Source of the DNA: Planctomycetota bacterium
GTDB taxonomy: Bacteria > Planctomycetota > Phycisphaerae > Sedimentisphaerales > Anaerobacaceae
Length of the DNA stretch: 64,000 nucleotides
Direction of reading: 5' to 3'
Assembly: GCA_014384025.1 (NCBI GenBank)
Contig: JACNGQ010000246.1
Span: forward strand, 1-64,000
Shown: positions 46,212 through 54,626 of the stretch, in pieces
How the letters are laid out: each line of letters starts with the position of its first letter
How positions within the stretch are numbered: the first letter of the stretch is position 1
Translations under genes and position numbers: made by a program
Notes under the pieces: generated by a model
The model's input: the letters and a program-made list of their open reading frames with translations, nothing else
What the model was told of the DNA's origin: nothing
Databases searched by the model: none

Positions 46212-46952
46212 ACCTTTCCTTCAAAAAAACCATTACCGATTACAGGATTAAGTTGTAGTCTATACAAATATAACGCTTAACTTGTCGATTTGTTACAATT
46301 ATTTCTTTAAAAACGCCTTTTTATATAGAAAAACGAAGAAAGACTATTTAGCGATAGCAATTATGCTGAACAAATGTTACGGTTTTGTTACGGCTTTGTA
46401 CTATTTATGTTATTTTTTATAATATGTTTCTTACTACAAAAGGATTCTAAGAAATCAATTCTTCCATATTGAAGATAAAGGAAGTTGATTGCTTGTGTGC
46501 AGACAGCAGCATGTCACTTACATAAATAAAAGCACTAACAAAGTTAGAACATTATTTTTTTGAAGCTTATTGGGCAAGTGCTGTGTTAACTGCGTGCTTG
46601 CCTGTTTTGACATAAATAGTGCTTGCGAAATTGCCTATTCTAACAATCAAATGAAAGAAAAATAAAGCCAGATTCCTATACAACAGAATCTGGCTTCGGA
46701 GGAGGGTGATGAAAAGCTGATAATAACTTTCAAAATTTAATTTTACCCGACCCAACTACTCCTTATAATAATAATCGATTAAATGGTATGAATTTCTTTA
46801 AAGAAAAGGGAGAATATTGTTGAAAACTTACACTTTTCTTTTTAAGTAATCAAGCTTTTTAATTATAAATAGATAAAAAGTATTTAGTTTTTTTAGAAAA
46901 TAGCCCGATTTGGCCCCTAAACACGAATACTTTACGCTTTGTAAATAGATTT
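46212..46952. other. Long AT-rich intergenic region between efflux operon and panB
   Basis: About 740 bp between divergent genes, with no convincing protein gene. It contains a strong 11-bp inverted repeat (46665-46696) treated separately as the end of a possible small RNA. The region immediately before panB is very AT-rich and probably carries its promoter; I see no clear consensus. Confidence 0.5.
46650..46760 (-). ncRNA. Candidate small RNA with anti-Shine-Dalgarno loop and intrinsic terminator
   Basis: On the minus strand an 11-bp perfect stem, AAGCCAGATTC and GAATCTGGCTT with a ten-base loop, is followed by TTATTTTTCTTT, a good intrinsic terminator. No gene lies upstream that it could end. 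Just 5' of the stem is CACCCTCCTCCGAAG, a C-rich stretch complementary to ribosome-binding sites, a pattern seen in trans-acting small RNAs of other bacteria. The 5' end is uncertain; a weak TATTATTATAAGG box lies near 46775. The call rests on sequence pattern alone. Confidence 0.35.
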
Positions 46953-47005
46953 TGTTCTTAAATTTTTCACTAAAAGACTGTTATTTCTTTTTCAGAAAGA
47001 CTGAT

Positions 47006-47860
47006 ATGGAAACCAAAATTACGATAGCGGATTTGCTTGATGCCAGGAGAAAAAATCAAAAAATTGCGGCCATTAGCTGCTATGATTATACCACGGCTCG
47101 GCTTATCTCACAGACTGATGTGCAAATGATATTAGTGGGAGATTCGGCCGCACAGGTTGTACTCGGTTTCGATTCGACTCTGCCGGCAACCATGGATTTT
47201 ATGGTTACAATAACATCTGCTGTCAGGCGGGGGGCCCCGAATATATTTCTGGTCGCAGATATGCCGTTTCTGTCATATCAGCTTGGAAAAACTGAGGCTC
47301 TCAAAAACGCCGGCCGTTTCGTAGCAGAAGCGGGCGTACAAATGGTAAAAATCGAAGCGACCGGGGCATATCTTGACATAATAAAAACAGTCAGCGATGC
47401 CGGTATAGCCGTTATGGCCCATATCGGCATTAGGCCGCAAAGCATCAGTAAGATTGGACGATTCAAGGCTGAGGCGACCACTGCCCAAATGGCTGCTGAG
47501 CTGATAAGCCTGGCTGATCAAATGATTGCGCATGGTGCCGGTTCGCTGCTTATTGAGGGTGCTGCTGAAGAGGTAGCGGAAATCATAACTAAACGCTGCG
47601 AAGTGCCGGTGATTGGTATTGGTTCGGGCAAAGGCTGTGACGGGCAGATATTGATCGCCCCTGATATTTTAGGCCTTACGCAGGGCCCGGGTCCGAAGTT
47701 TGCTAAAAGCTATGGCAATCTGGCCAAACAAACTATAGAAGCATTCAACACCTATGCCAAAGAAGTGCAGTCAAATAAATACCCCGACGCCGAACATAGT
47801 TACCACATGAAGTCCGGCGAGTTGGAAATACTTCAGAAGTTACTGAAAGATAAAACATAA
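47006..47860 (+). CDS. panB: 3-methyl-2-oxobutanoate hydroxymethyltransferase
   Basis: PanB makes ketopantoate from 2-oxoisovalerate and methylene-tetrahydrofolate, for pantothenate and CoA. Family features: IAAISCYDYTTARLISQTDVQM, the metal-binding MILVGDSAAQVVLGFDSTLP, PFLSYQLGKTEALKNAGRF, VKIEATGAY with the family Lys-Glu, MAHIGIRPQS and the late VIGIGSGKGCDGQIL. The usual GGYKVQGR loop is replaced by GRFKAEATT, so it is a divergent member. About 284 residues. The ATG at 47006 starts METKITIADLLDARR; an upstream ATG at 46952 would add a Phe-rich extension. panC and panD are not adjacent. Confidence 0.88.
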   Translation: METKITIADLLDARRKNQKIAAISCYDYTTARLISQTDVQMILVGDSAAQVVLGFDSTLPATMDFMVTITSAVRRGAPNIFLVADMPFLSYQLGKTEALKNAGRFVAEAGVQMVKIEATGAYLDIIKTVSDAGIAVMAHIGIRPQSISKIGRFKAEATTAQMAAELISLADQMIAHGAGSLLIEGAAEEVAEIITKRCEVPVIGIGSGKGCDGQILIAPDILGLTQGPGPKFAKSYGNLAKQTIEAFNTYAKEVQSNKYPDAEHSYHMKSGELEILQKLLKDKT

Positions 47861-47892
47861 GGGAAATCTCAGCGGGTTATTGGGATAGGTTC

Positions 47893-48942
47893 TTACAGTC
47901 CGAATCCTGCAACCTCTGTTCCGCAATCGGGGCATTTTGAGTCTTGGATATTATTTCCAGCAATCCTGTAGCCGATACGCTCAATTAACATTCGCCCGCA
48001 ATTATAACAGAAAGTGCTTTCGGATTTCGACCCCGGCACATTACCCAGGTAAATATAATGAAGTCCCGCCGATTGGCCCATCTCGTAAGCCCGCTCCAGA
48101 CTTTCAATAGAAGTTGGTAGCGAATTCATATATTTATACTGTGGATGGAATTTACTGATATGCCAGGGGACATCGGGGCTGGCGTTCGAAACAATAAAAT
48201 CGGCAAGCTTTTTCAGCTCATCCTCGGAATCATTTTTACCAGGTATCAGCAGGGTCGTAATCTCAAGCCAGATATTCGTTTCCTTGGCGATATAGCTAAT
48301 CGTATCAAGCACCGGCTGCAATCTCGCATGGCATAATCTTTTATAATAGTCATCGCTGAACGCTTTAAGGTCAACATTAATTCCATCCAGCCACTCCCCC
48401 GCAAAGTCAATTGCCTCTCGTGTCATATATCCGTTACTGACAAAAACATTTGCCAGCCCGCGCTCTTTACCTAATCTCCCGCAGTCGTTACACAGCTCCA
48501 TAAAAACCGTCGGCTCCGTATAGGTATAAGCGATACTCTTGCACCCGCTGCGAAAAGCCCCCTCGACAATCTGCTCCGGCGCTATCGGCTCTCCGTTGAT
48601 TTTCCCTCTTTCTATTGCCGCCTGACTTATCTGCCAGTTCTGACAGAACTCACAGCGAAAATTACAACCCATCGTGGCAATTGAGAAACTTTGAGTGCCC
48701 GGCTGAAAATGAAACAGTGGCTTTTTCTCGATTGGATCAGGATTGGCCGAGCACACCTTATCATAAGTAAGCGAATACACTACCCCGTCAATATTCTTTC
48801 GCACACAACACCGGCCAAGCTTACCTTCATCAATCACACAGCGATGGCTGCACAATTTACACCGGACCTTCCCGGCCCCATCCGGGGATGGCTCACATAA
48901 TACCGCCTGCTTAAGCTCTTCCTTTTCCAATGCCGTTACCAA
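47893..48942 (-). CDS. amrS: AmmeMemoRadiSam-type radical SAM enzyme
   Basis: The 349-residue protein begins with a zinc-ribbon-like CKLCSHRCVIDEGKLGRC, then has PLFHFQPGTQSFSIATMGCNFRCEFCQNW, which contains the radical SAM cluster CNFRCEFC. IAYTYTEPTVFMELC, VSNGYMTREAIDF and WLDGINVDLKAFSDDYYKRL follow, all standard for the AmrS (PflA-related) family. A second pair of CxxC motifs ends the protein. The AmrA and AmrB (AMMECR1 and MEMO) partners are not seen here. The start is TTG with no strong ribosome site. The gene is convergent with panB. Confidence 0.9.
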   Translation of the reverse strand: MVTALEKEELKQAVLCEPSPDGAGKVRCKLCSHRCVIDEGKLGRCCVRKNIDGVVYSLTYDKVCSANPDPIEKKPLFHFQPGTQSFSIATMGCNFRCEFCQNWQISQAAIERGKINGEPIAPEQIVEGAFRSGCKSIAYTYTEPTVFMELCNDCGRLGKERGLANVFVSNGYMTREAIDFAGEWLDGINVDLKAFSDDYYKRLCHARLQPVLDTISYIAKETNIWLEITTLLIPGKNDSEDELKKLADFIVSNASPDVPWHISKFHPQYKYMNSLPTSIESLERAYEMGQSAGLHYIYLGNVPGSKSESTFCYNCGRMLIERIGYRIAGNNIQDSKCPDCGTEVAGFGL

Positions 48943-49068
48943 TTAAAATTTACTTTCTTTTTCACGGCCTAATATATATAATATTTTAGGTAAAAGCAAC
49001 TATTCAAGTTATCCGAATAGGCTTGATTCGAATATATATTCTACTTAGTATCCGGAGATAAACAAAGT

Positions 49069-49980
49069 ATGAGCATATTATCTGCTATCGGGAATACGCC
49101 GCTTGTTGAACTCACCAGTCTGAATCATAAGAAGCCTGAAGTGAGAATTTTTGGAAAGCTCGAAGGCACCAACCCCGGCGGCTCAATTAAAGACAGAACC
49201 GCTTACTGGATGATAAAAAAAGCCGAGGAATCAGGCGAACTTACAAAAAGCAAAATAATACTCGAGCCAACCTCGGGAAATACCGGTATTGCCCTGGCTA
49301 TGATAGGTGCGGCCAAAGGATACAAAGTAAAGCTTTGCATGCCCGAGTGTGTCAGTACCGAAAGACAGCATATCCTTCAGGCATTAAATGCCGAGGTCGT
49401 CCTTACCCATGCAAAAGAGGGCACCGACGGCTCTATCAGAAAAGCGCATGAGCTTCACGATGCCGAACCAGAAAAATATTATATGCCAAACCAATTTGTG
49501 AATAAAAATAACATCCTCGCCCATTACGAATCGACCGGCCCCGAAATACTTGCACAAACCGGCGGCGAAATTGATTGTTTCGTCGCCGGCATGGGAACCA
49601 CGGGAACGTTGATGGGAGTTTATAAATTCCTAAAGGAAAAAAAGCCAGAGGTCAAAGTGATTGGAGTCGAGCCGCCGGAAGGACACGCAATCCAGGGACT
49701 AAAGAATATGAAAGAAGCCATTGTCCCTGAAATCTATAATCCGCAGATGATGGACGAAAAGATTACTGTTGATGATGGCGAGGCCTTCGAAACAACCCGG
49801 CTTCTCGCCGCTGCCGAAGGAATCTTCGTAGGAATGTCAAGCGGCGCCGCCGTAGCAGGGGCCTTGCGGATAGCAGGGCGGATGAAATCCGGCACAATCG
49901 TAGTTATCCTACCCGACCGTGGCGACCGCTACCTCTCCACAACACTCTTCCGATCAATCTGCGCAAAATGCCCGCCTTAA
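49069..49980 (+). CDS. cysM: Cysteine synthase B-type PLP enzyme
   Basis: It makes cysteine from O-acetylserine (or O-phosphoserine) and sulfide or thiosulfate. PLP fold-type II signatures: IGNTPLVELTSLN, KLEGTNPGGSIKDRTA with the Schiff-base Lys in SIKDR, ILEPTSGNTGIALAM, GMGTTGTLMG (phosphate loop) and EGIFVGMSSGAAVAGAL. The length (303) and the short C-terminus ending CAKCPP favour the CysM branch over CysK. GGAG lies eleven bases before the ATG. A seven-base tandem repeat begins six bases after the stop. Confidence 0.93.
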   Translation: MSILSAIGNTPLVELTSLNHKKPEVRIFGKLEGTNPGGSIKDRTAYWMIKKAEESGELTKSKIILEPTSGNTGIALAMIGAAKGYKVKLCMPECVSTERQHILQALNAEVVLTHAKEGTDGSIRKAHELHDAEPEKYYMPNQFVNKNNILAHYESTGPEILAQTGGEIDCFVAGMGTTGTLMGVYKFLKEKKPEVKVIGVEPPEGHAIQGLKNMKEAIVPEIYNPQMMDEKITVDDGEAFETTRLLAAAEGIFVGMSSGAAVAGALRIAGRMKSGTIVVILPDRGDRYLSTTLFRSICAKCPP

Positions 49981-49985
49981 TCCAA

Positions 49986-50043
49986 CAAACTAAAAACTAA
50001 AAACTCAAAACTCAAAACTAAAAACTCAAAACTCAAAACTAAA
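49986..50043. repeat. Seven-base tandem repeat (TMAAAAC)n
   Basis: About eight perfect 7-bp units alternating TAAAAAC and TCAAAAC, ending AAAACTAAATTT. A shorter related array is at 54041-54074. The following sequence to 50363 contains further pieces of dispersed repeats (CTCAATCCCAATAATCA, GCGAACCGCCCTCAA) and no gene. Confidence 0.8.
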
Positions 50044-50363
50044 TTTAGTGCCCACCATAATCTTTTTCTTCACTTCATAATTCAGAAGTCCTTGTTCAAT
50101 ATTCGACATTCCTTGTTTGATATTCAGTATCCCTTCACTTCATCCTCTCCTCAATCCCAATAATCAATTAAAAGAGTTTGTCCCCTAAAGTACGGGCTTC
50201 TTCGCGAACCGCCCTCAACCAAACCATATATACCCGAACCACGCTCTTGGCCTACACAGGGAGCCGGGGGTCGCGGTAATTAAAAAATAGTCAATTTTGA
50301 AAGACAGCGAAAATCAGCTGTCTTTCAAGGATAAACGTCATTCATGGTTGCTGTCTGCGTTAT

Positions 50364-50729
50364 TCAAATAGCCTCCTTGCTATGAGTTTGAACCAATGCC
50401 TCGATTTTCGATTTGATATGCTCCGGCAGTTCCGGCCAAACACGGACGATTTCAACAAGGTCGTCCGGTAGTTTTTCAGTGTCATTGTTGCCCTGTTTCT
50501 TTTGGGATTTGTATTGAATATTAACTACCCCGTAACCGATATCACCATCCTCTTTCTTCGTTCTATATACTGTATATGTTTTATCGTTTACTTTAACAGT
50601 ACCATGGCCCATATCACCGAACAATGGACTTGTTCTGAATATGTGATACTTTCTCCCGCGTACCATAATCATACCGTAGCCCCTATCGCCATCCTCTTTA
50701 TTCGTTCTGAAAACGGCATGTAGTGACAT
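50364..50729 (-). CDS. Small protein with three 24-residue beta repeats
   Basis: The 121-residue protein consists of three tandem repeats of 24 residues with the pattern [FY]RT...GDxG[YH]G[xx][VI], clearest in FRTNKEDGDRGYGMIMV, FRTSPLFGDMGHGTVKV and YRTKKEDGDIGYGVVNI. A C-terminal helical tail follows (LPDDLVEIVRVWPELPEHI). The repeats probably form beta hairpins. I do not recognise a named family. The tail resembles segments seen after phage-integrase-like genes in related genomes, which is only an impression. GGGAG lies upstream of the ATG. It sits between cysM and the histidine kinase, each with its own intergenic region. Confidence 0.75.
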   Translation of the reverse strand: MSLHAVFRTNKEDGDRGYGMIMVRGRKYHIFRTSPLFGDMGHGTVKVNDKTYTVYRTKKEDGDIGYGVVNIQYKSQKKQGNNDTEKLPDDLVEIVRVWPELPEHIKSKIEALVQTHSKEAI

Positions 50730-50910
50730 TATTATGTCTCCCGTGAGCTTTTTTCAACAACACTATGTTAACTTCACAACTCTATAAAAAAATAGTATAG
50801 ATAATTCTTTGAGTGCTCATTTATATTAGTCATTAAATTTTGTATTTTCGATGAATACTCTTTCTTGTTAGGCAATACAATGTACGATGCTATCAGCTTG
50901 ATAGTCATCT

Positions 50911-53310
50911 TCAGTCTATAGTACTGGCTTCGAGTTTTGCATCCATCACCATGCAATTATGCTTCGGTAAAGTGAATAAGAAAGTAGTTCCCTGCCCGAG
51001 CTTTGATTCAGACCAGATTTTACCTCCATAGGTCTCAACGATTTTCTTCACGAGTGAAAGTCCAATACCAGTGCTTTCGAACTGGTCTTGCGGCTCAGTT
51101 GTTTGGAACATTCGGAAGATTTTATCGAAGAGTTCTTCTTCAATTCCTGGGCCGTTGTCGGCGATGCTGAACTTCCAACAAACATCTTCATCAATACAGC
51201 TGATTCTTACTTGGCCTTGTGATTGATCCATACATTTTACGGCATTGCTCAGTAGAATCTGAAAGACCCAGGTAATGCGAGTTTGTTCTGATTCGATGAA
51301 AGGCAATTCATTCTCAACCACGAGGGTAATGTTTTCCGGTGCAGAGACCATATCGATAATCTGCGGAATAAGATCATTAAGATTGACCTGCACCTTTTGT
51401 TCAGCCAGATATCCTACTCTCGAATACTGTAGGATACTATCGATCAAGTTGTGCATTCGATTCACGTGGTTCAAGATCAAATCCAACTGCTTCTTTCCTT
51501 TTTCATCGAGCTTGTCGGCGTAATCATCTGATACCAATTGCGATAATCTCTGGATCGTTCGCAATGGATCCTTCAAATCGTGTGAGACTATGTTTGCGAA
51601 GTCTTTTAGCTCAGTGTTGATACTCTCTAATTGATTGAGAAGCTCCATCTGTCTTCTCTCGGCCTTCCTGCGCTCGGCTATACCTGTAGCAAGAAGCTCC
51701 AGCTGTCTTCTCTCGGCCTTCCTGCGCTCGGTGATGTCTGTCGAGATTAGATTCACTGCTACAACCTGCTCACCATGCATAACAGGTACGACGCGTGTTT
51801 TCCATATGGTCTCTGATTCTTGCTCGCCATCCCAATTAATCTCGAAGTTGCCTACTTTCCCGGTTAGGAAAACACTTTCGATAGATTCTCTCATTATCTC
51901 TTGTTGGTCGGGCGGCATATATTCATAAATACTGGTTCCAATCACATTCTCCGGAGCAGTCCCTGCCTTAATGTGATTGAGGAACTGAATCCTGCCGTCT
52001 TTGCCCACAGCGAAGATAACATCAGGAATGTTCTCTGCCAGTGATCGCCATTTCTGCTCACTCTGGCGCAGGGCTTCCTCTGCTTCTCTTAGTGCCGCTA
52101 GCTCCTTTTTCGCTGTTATGTCATAAACTATTCCCTGAGATCCATTCGTTTCTCCGTGGAGGTCTTTAATAAAGGTGGAAAATACGGTCACGTATATCTT
52201 TTTGCCTTTGGAAGTTTTGAGAGTTAGTTCCTTGCTTTCAAAACAACCCTCTTTTAGCTCGGCCAGGAACTGTTCTCTCTCTTTCGGATCAAACCAAAAC
52301 CGTTCCGGCAGAAATGGTTGATTAATGAATTCTTGTGGTTCAGAAACCTCGAATAGTTCCGTAAATGCATGATTAGCATAGGTTATCACGTAATCCAGGT
52401 CGGTAGTATAGATGGCGCTTTTGGATTCCTCCAATAATCTGTGGTTCTTGTCTTCATCAGCTTGTAGTTTATTCTTAATCGCCATGAAGATGTCTGTTTG
52501 AGTTACAATCCCGCATAACTTCTTGCCCTCCATGATAACCAGCCTGTGAATATTCATATTTTCCATAGTCTTGCTGGCACTGAAGACAGAATAGCTGGGG
52601 GGAACACTTATCACTGGAGAAGACATTACCTCTTCTGTTTTGACATCGCGTGGATTTTTTTGCAGTGCAATTACTCTTCCGAGAATGTTTTTCTCGGTGA
52701 GGATGCCAACGATCTGCTCACCTTCCATTACTGTGATGGATGAAATATGACGGGAAGACATGATAGTTGCCGCTTCCGCTACGCTTGCTTTCCTCTCTAT
52801 TCCATATACGTTCTTATTCATTATCTCTGAAATATCTCTCCATGTGCCATAGTATGTCAGGGCCAGGGCCAGATCAGGCTGTACTACAATTCCCACCAGT
52901 TTATTCTCAGACAGGACAGGTAGGCACTTGATGTGCTTGGCCTCCATGATATTGCTGGCTTCAAGGACCGAAAAATCAGAAGGTACAGTCTCCACCGGTG
53001 ACGACATTATTACAGCAACTGCCATTCTATGTACATCCCTGGCCTCGACTACGGCTTTTTTGAGGAGATCTGTTTCGGTAAGAATGCCTTTCACGTTCCC
53101 GTTCTGAACAACAATGATGCAGGAAACGTTGTTCTCAGACATTACTACCGCTGCAGTAGCCACCGTCTCATCGGGTGAAATGGTGATGACTTCTTTTTTC
53201 ATAACCTGCTCGATTTTCATCCACTCGTGAGAAGTGGTCATCGCATGAGTTGTATAAAAGTTCCGGTTCTTAATCGGCAATAGGTCATCGAACTGTTTTT
53301 TGTCGCCCAT
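50911..53310 (-). CDS. Sensor histidine kinase with four CBS and two PAS domains
   Basis: The 799-residue cytoplasmic kinase has no TM helix. Four CBS motifs (about 35-285; the repeats begin VMKKEVITISPDETVATAA, VIMSSPVETVPSDFSVLEA, IMNKNVYGIERKASVAEAA and VMSSPVISVPPSYSVFSAS) form two Bateman modules that usually bind adenosyl nucleotides. Two PAS domains (about 295-410 and 430-545) follow. HisKA contains FANIVSHDLKDPLRTIQ with the phospho-His, and HATPase_c has LLSNAVKCM, DNGPGI and GIGLSLVKKI. A linker segment before HisKA is duplicated. No response regulator is adjacent, so it is an orphan kinase. AGGAG precedes the ATG. Confidence 0.93.
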   Translation of the reverse strand: MGDKKQFDDLLPIKNRNFYTTHAMTTSHEWMKIEQVMKKEVITISPDETVATAAVVMSENNVSCIIVVQNGNVKGILTETDLLKKAVVEARDVHRMAVAVIMSSPVETVPSDFSVLEASNIMEAKHIKCLPVLSENKLVGIVVQPDLALALTYYGTWRDISEIMNKNVYGIERKASVAEAATIMSSRHISSITVMEGEQIVGILTEKNILGRVIALQKNPRDVKTEEVMSSPVISVPPSYSVFSASKTMENMNIHRLVIMEGKKLCGIVTQTDIFMAIKNKLQADEDKNHRLLEESKSAIYTTDLDYVITYANHAFTELFEVSEPQEFINQPFLPERFWFDPKEREQFLAELKEGCFESKELTLKTSKGKKIYVTVFSTFIKDLHGETNGSQGIVYDITAKKELAALREAEEALRQSEQKWRSLAENIPDVIFAVGKDGRIQFLNHIKAGTAPENVIGTSIYEYMPPDQQEIMRESIESVFLTGKVGNFEINWDGEQESETIWKTRVVPVMHGEQVVAVNLISTDITERRKAERRQLELLATGIAERRKAERRQMELLNQLESINTELKDFANIVSHDLKDPLRTIQRLSQLVSDDYADKLDEKGKKQLDLILNHVNRMHNLIDSILQYSRVGYLAEQKVQVNLNDLIPQIIDMVSAPENITLVVENELPFIESEQTRITWVFQILLSNAVKCMDQSQGQVRISCIDEDVCWKFSIADNGPGIEEELFDKIFRMFQTTEPQDQFESTGIGLSLVKKIVETYGGKIWSESKLGQGTTFLFTLPKHNCMVMDAKLEASTID
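51641..51731. repeat. Internal 54-nt tandem duplication in the kinase gene
   Basis: Two copies of a 37-base segment (51641-51677 and 51695-51731) differ by one base and are spaced 54 nt apart, so 18 residues of the signalling helix (ERRKAERRQ[LM]ELL) occur twice. Confidence 0.85.
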
Positions 53311-53902
53311 CGGTTTTTCTCCTGTATTTACATGTTATGTTCGTCTGTTAGCCCCTGAATTCAGAGTGCATCTGCCGCCTGCCGGGTTCCTTTATACAAA
53401 CTTGACATGACCACGGAATTTTCGTCGTCAAAGTAAAAAATCCCGTCAAAGGCGGATTGCCACGTAACTTTCAGATGTTTTAAAGCCAAATTTTGAGCTA
53501 AGTTATGAAAGAAAAAATAAATCTATCCGCTTTACACAATCTCCCTCAAGCAAATAAACATAGCTGTTCTTACAATCCATCGACTTATTCAGACAGCTAC
53601 TTTATCTTATTGCTAATCCATTAACAGGCATTTCGAACCTGATACTTAGGAATATCCTGCTCGCTTTTTCTCTCCGGCTACGCTGCAGTGATACGATAGA
53701 GAAATATATCAAACGCAGTCTTAAACCAACCGATAATATCTCACAAAACACACCTGAAATAATTAATCCTCTCTCACATATTCATCGGTCATGTTTTGGC
53801 AATTGTAGAACACAAAGATGAAATCCACTCCTCAACCCCAATAATATTGTCATCCTCGCATGTCTTTAGCGGGGACCCAGCTTTAATCGTCAATAGTCAA
53901 TC

Positions 53903-53936
53903 GAAATGTAGGGGCAACCCCGTGTGGTTGCCCTGA
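53903..53936. repeat. Dispersed repeat module A, copy 1
   Basis: GAAATGTAGGGGCAACCCCGTGTGGTTGCCCTGA contains an 8-bp stem GGGCAACC/GGTTGCCC. The second copy is at 54372-54406. A truncated relative may lie just after metK (about 9755-9778). Confidence 0.8.
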
Positions 53937-53940
53937 TTTG

Positions 53941-53976
53941 CTTGCCCCGTTAGAGTGCTTTATACTCTAACGGGGT
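53941..53976. repeat. Dispersed repeat module B, copy 1 (12-bp hairpin)
   Basis: CTTGCCCCGTTAGAGT then GCTTTAT then ACTCTAACGGGG: a perfect 12-bp stem with a seven-base loop. Copy 2 is at 59162-59197. Confidence 0.85.
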
Positions 53977-54042
53977 CATCCCGACCGAGGCGTAGCCGAG
54001 TGGAGGGATCTATTTGGATATTCGCCCGAAGGGCCTCCACAA
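53975..54042. repeat. Dispersed repeat module C, copy 1
   Basis: GTCATCCCGACCGA ... GTGGAGGGATCTATT ... CGCCCGAAGGGCCTCCA; the second copy is at 54451-54508. Modules A, B and C stand directly next to each other here. Confidence 0.75.
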
Positions 54043-54074
54043 CTCAAAACTAAAAACTAAACACTCAAAACTAA
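54041..54074. repeat. Heptanucleotide repeat, second array
   Basis: AACTCAAAACTAAAAACTAA and following units share the seven-base period and the end AAAACTAAATT with the array after cysM. Confidence 0.65.
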
Positions 54075-54286
54075 ATTACGGCAATCTTCATTAAATCATT
54101 GCTTGGTTGTCATAAATCAACCACAATGTCTTTCCGGTTTTAGGCGGACTAAATCCTCTGCCCTGCGTAGCCTTGGCGAAGCATGGGTCAATCCCAATAA
54201 TCATTCATCATTCATCAATAATCATTTCAATGTGCTTGCCCTGATATGCGATATTATCCCGATGCATTGTTGCCGTTATCATTGTA

Positions 54287-54308
54287 GGGGCGGTTCGTGA
54301 ACCGCCCT
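54287..54308. repeat. Perfect hairpin repeat (GGGCGGTTC/GAACCGCCC)
   Basis: A 9-bp perfect palindromic stem with a two-base loop, preceded by TGTAGG as in module A. A half-copy (GCGAACCGCCCTCAA) occurs near 50206. Confidence 0.7.
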
Positions 54309-54371
54309 CAAGACGTATCTGTACCATTGCATTGTTAAATGTAGCGGCTGGGTTCAAGCCCAGTTATCAAC

Positions 54372-54406
54372 CGAAATGTAGGGGCAATCCCATGTGGTTG
54401 CCCTGA
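54372..54406. repeat. Dispersed repeat module A, copy 2
   Basis: Same as copy 1, with C-to-T and G-to-A changes. The stem position that changed becomes a G-U wobble pair and the stem is kept. Confidence 0.8.
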
Positions 54407-54450
54407 AAGCAAGGGATCATTTAACTTCACACAATACGCATCTCGTTTCT

Positions 54451-54508
54451 GTCATCCCGACCGAAGTGGAGGGATCTATTCAAGTAGCCGCCCGAAGGGC
54501 CTCCATAA
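54451..54508. repeat. Dispersed repeat module C, copy 2
   Basis: Matches 53975-54042 over its beginning (GTCATCCCGACCGA), middle (GTGGAGGGATCTATT) and end (CGCCCGAAGGGCCTCCA), lacking about ten central bases. Confidence 0.75.
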
Positions 54509-54626
54509 TTTTCCTTTTGCCTTTTTACTTCTTTTCCGTTATTCTCACCCCCAAAGGCGTGAAACAACCGGGAGCGGAATCAACACAAAATATGAGATAT
54601 GAAATTGTTTGGCGGGAATTGTGGCT

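Larger units (their letters stand above)
53311..54626. other. Intergenic region full of dispersed repeat modules
   Basis: About 1.3 kb between the kinase and the conjugation cassette without a supported gene. From 53903 onward it is a patchwork of repeated modules (listed separately), several with perfect hairpins. Open frames here are repeats read as protein. The part from 53311 to 53900 contains the kinase promoter region and shows nothing else. Confidence 0.7.

Noticed and set aside
46567-46755. Open frame of 62 codons with TTG start and GGAG site
   Set aside because: It runs straight through the strong terminator hairpin and its composition is not protein-like; the small-RNA reading fits better.
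51641-51731. Possible CRISPR-like direct repeat
   Set aside because: Only two copies, in frame inside a kinase gene; it is a coding duplication. No CRISPR array was seen in the window.
54341-54365. tRNA-like GGGTTCAAGCCC
   Set aside because: No cloverleaf around it; it is part of the hairpin repeat family.
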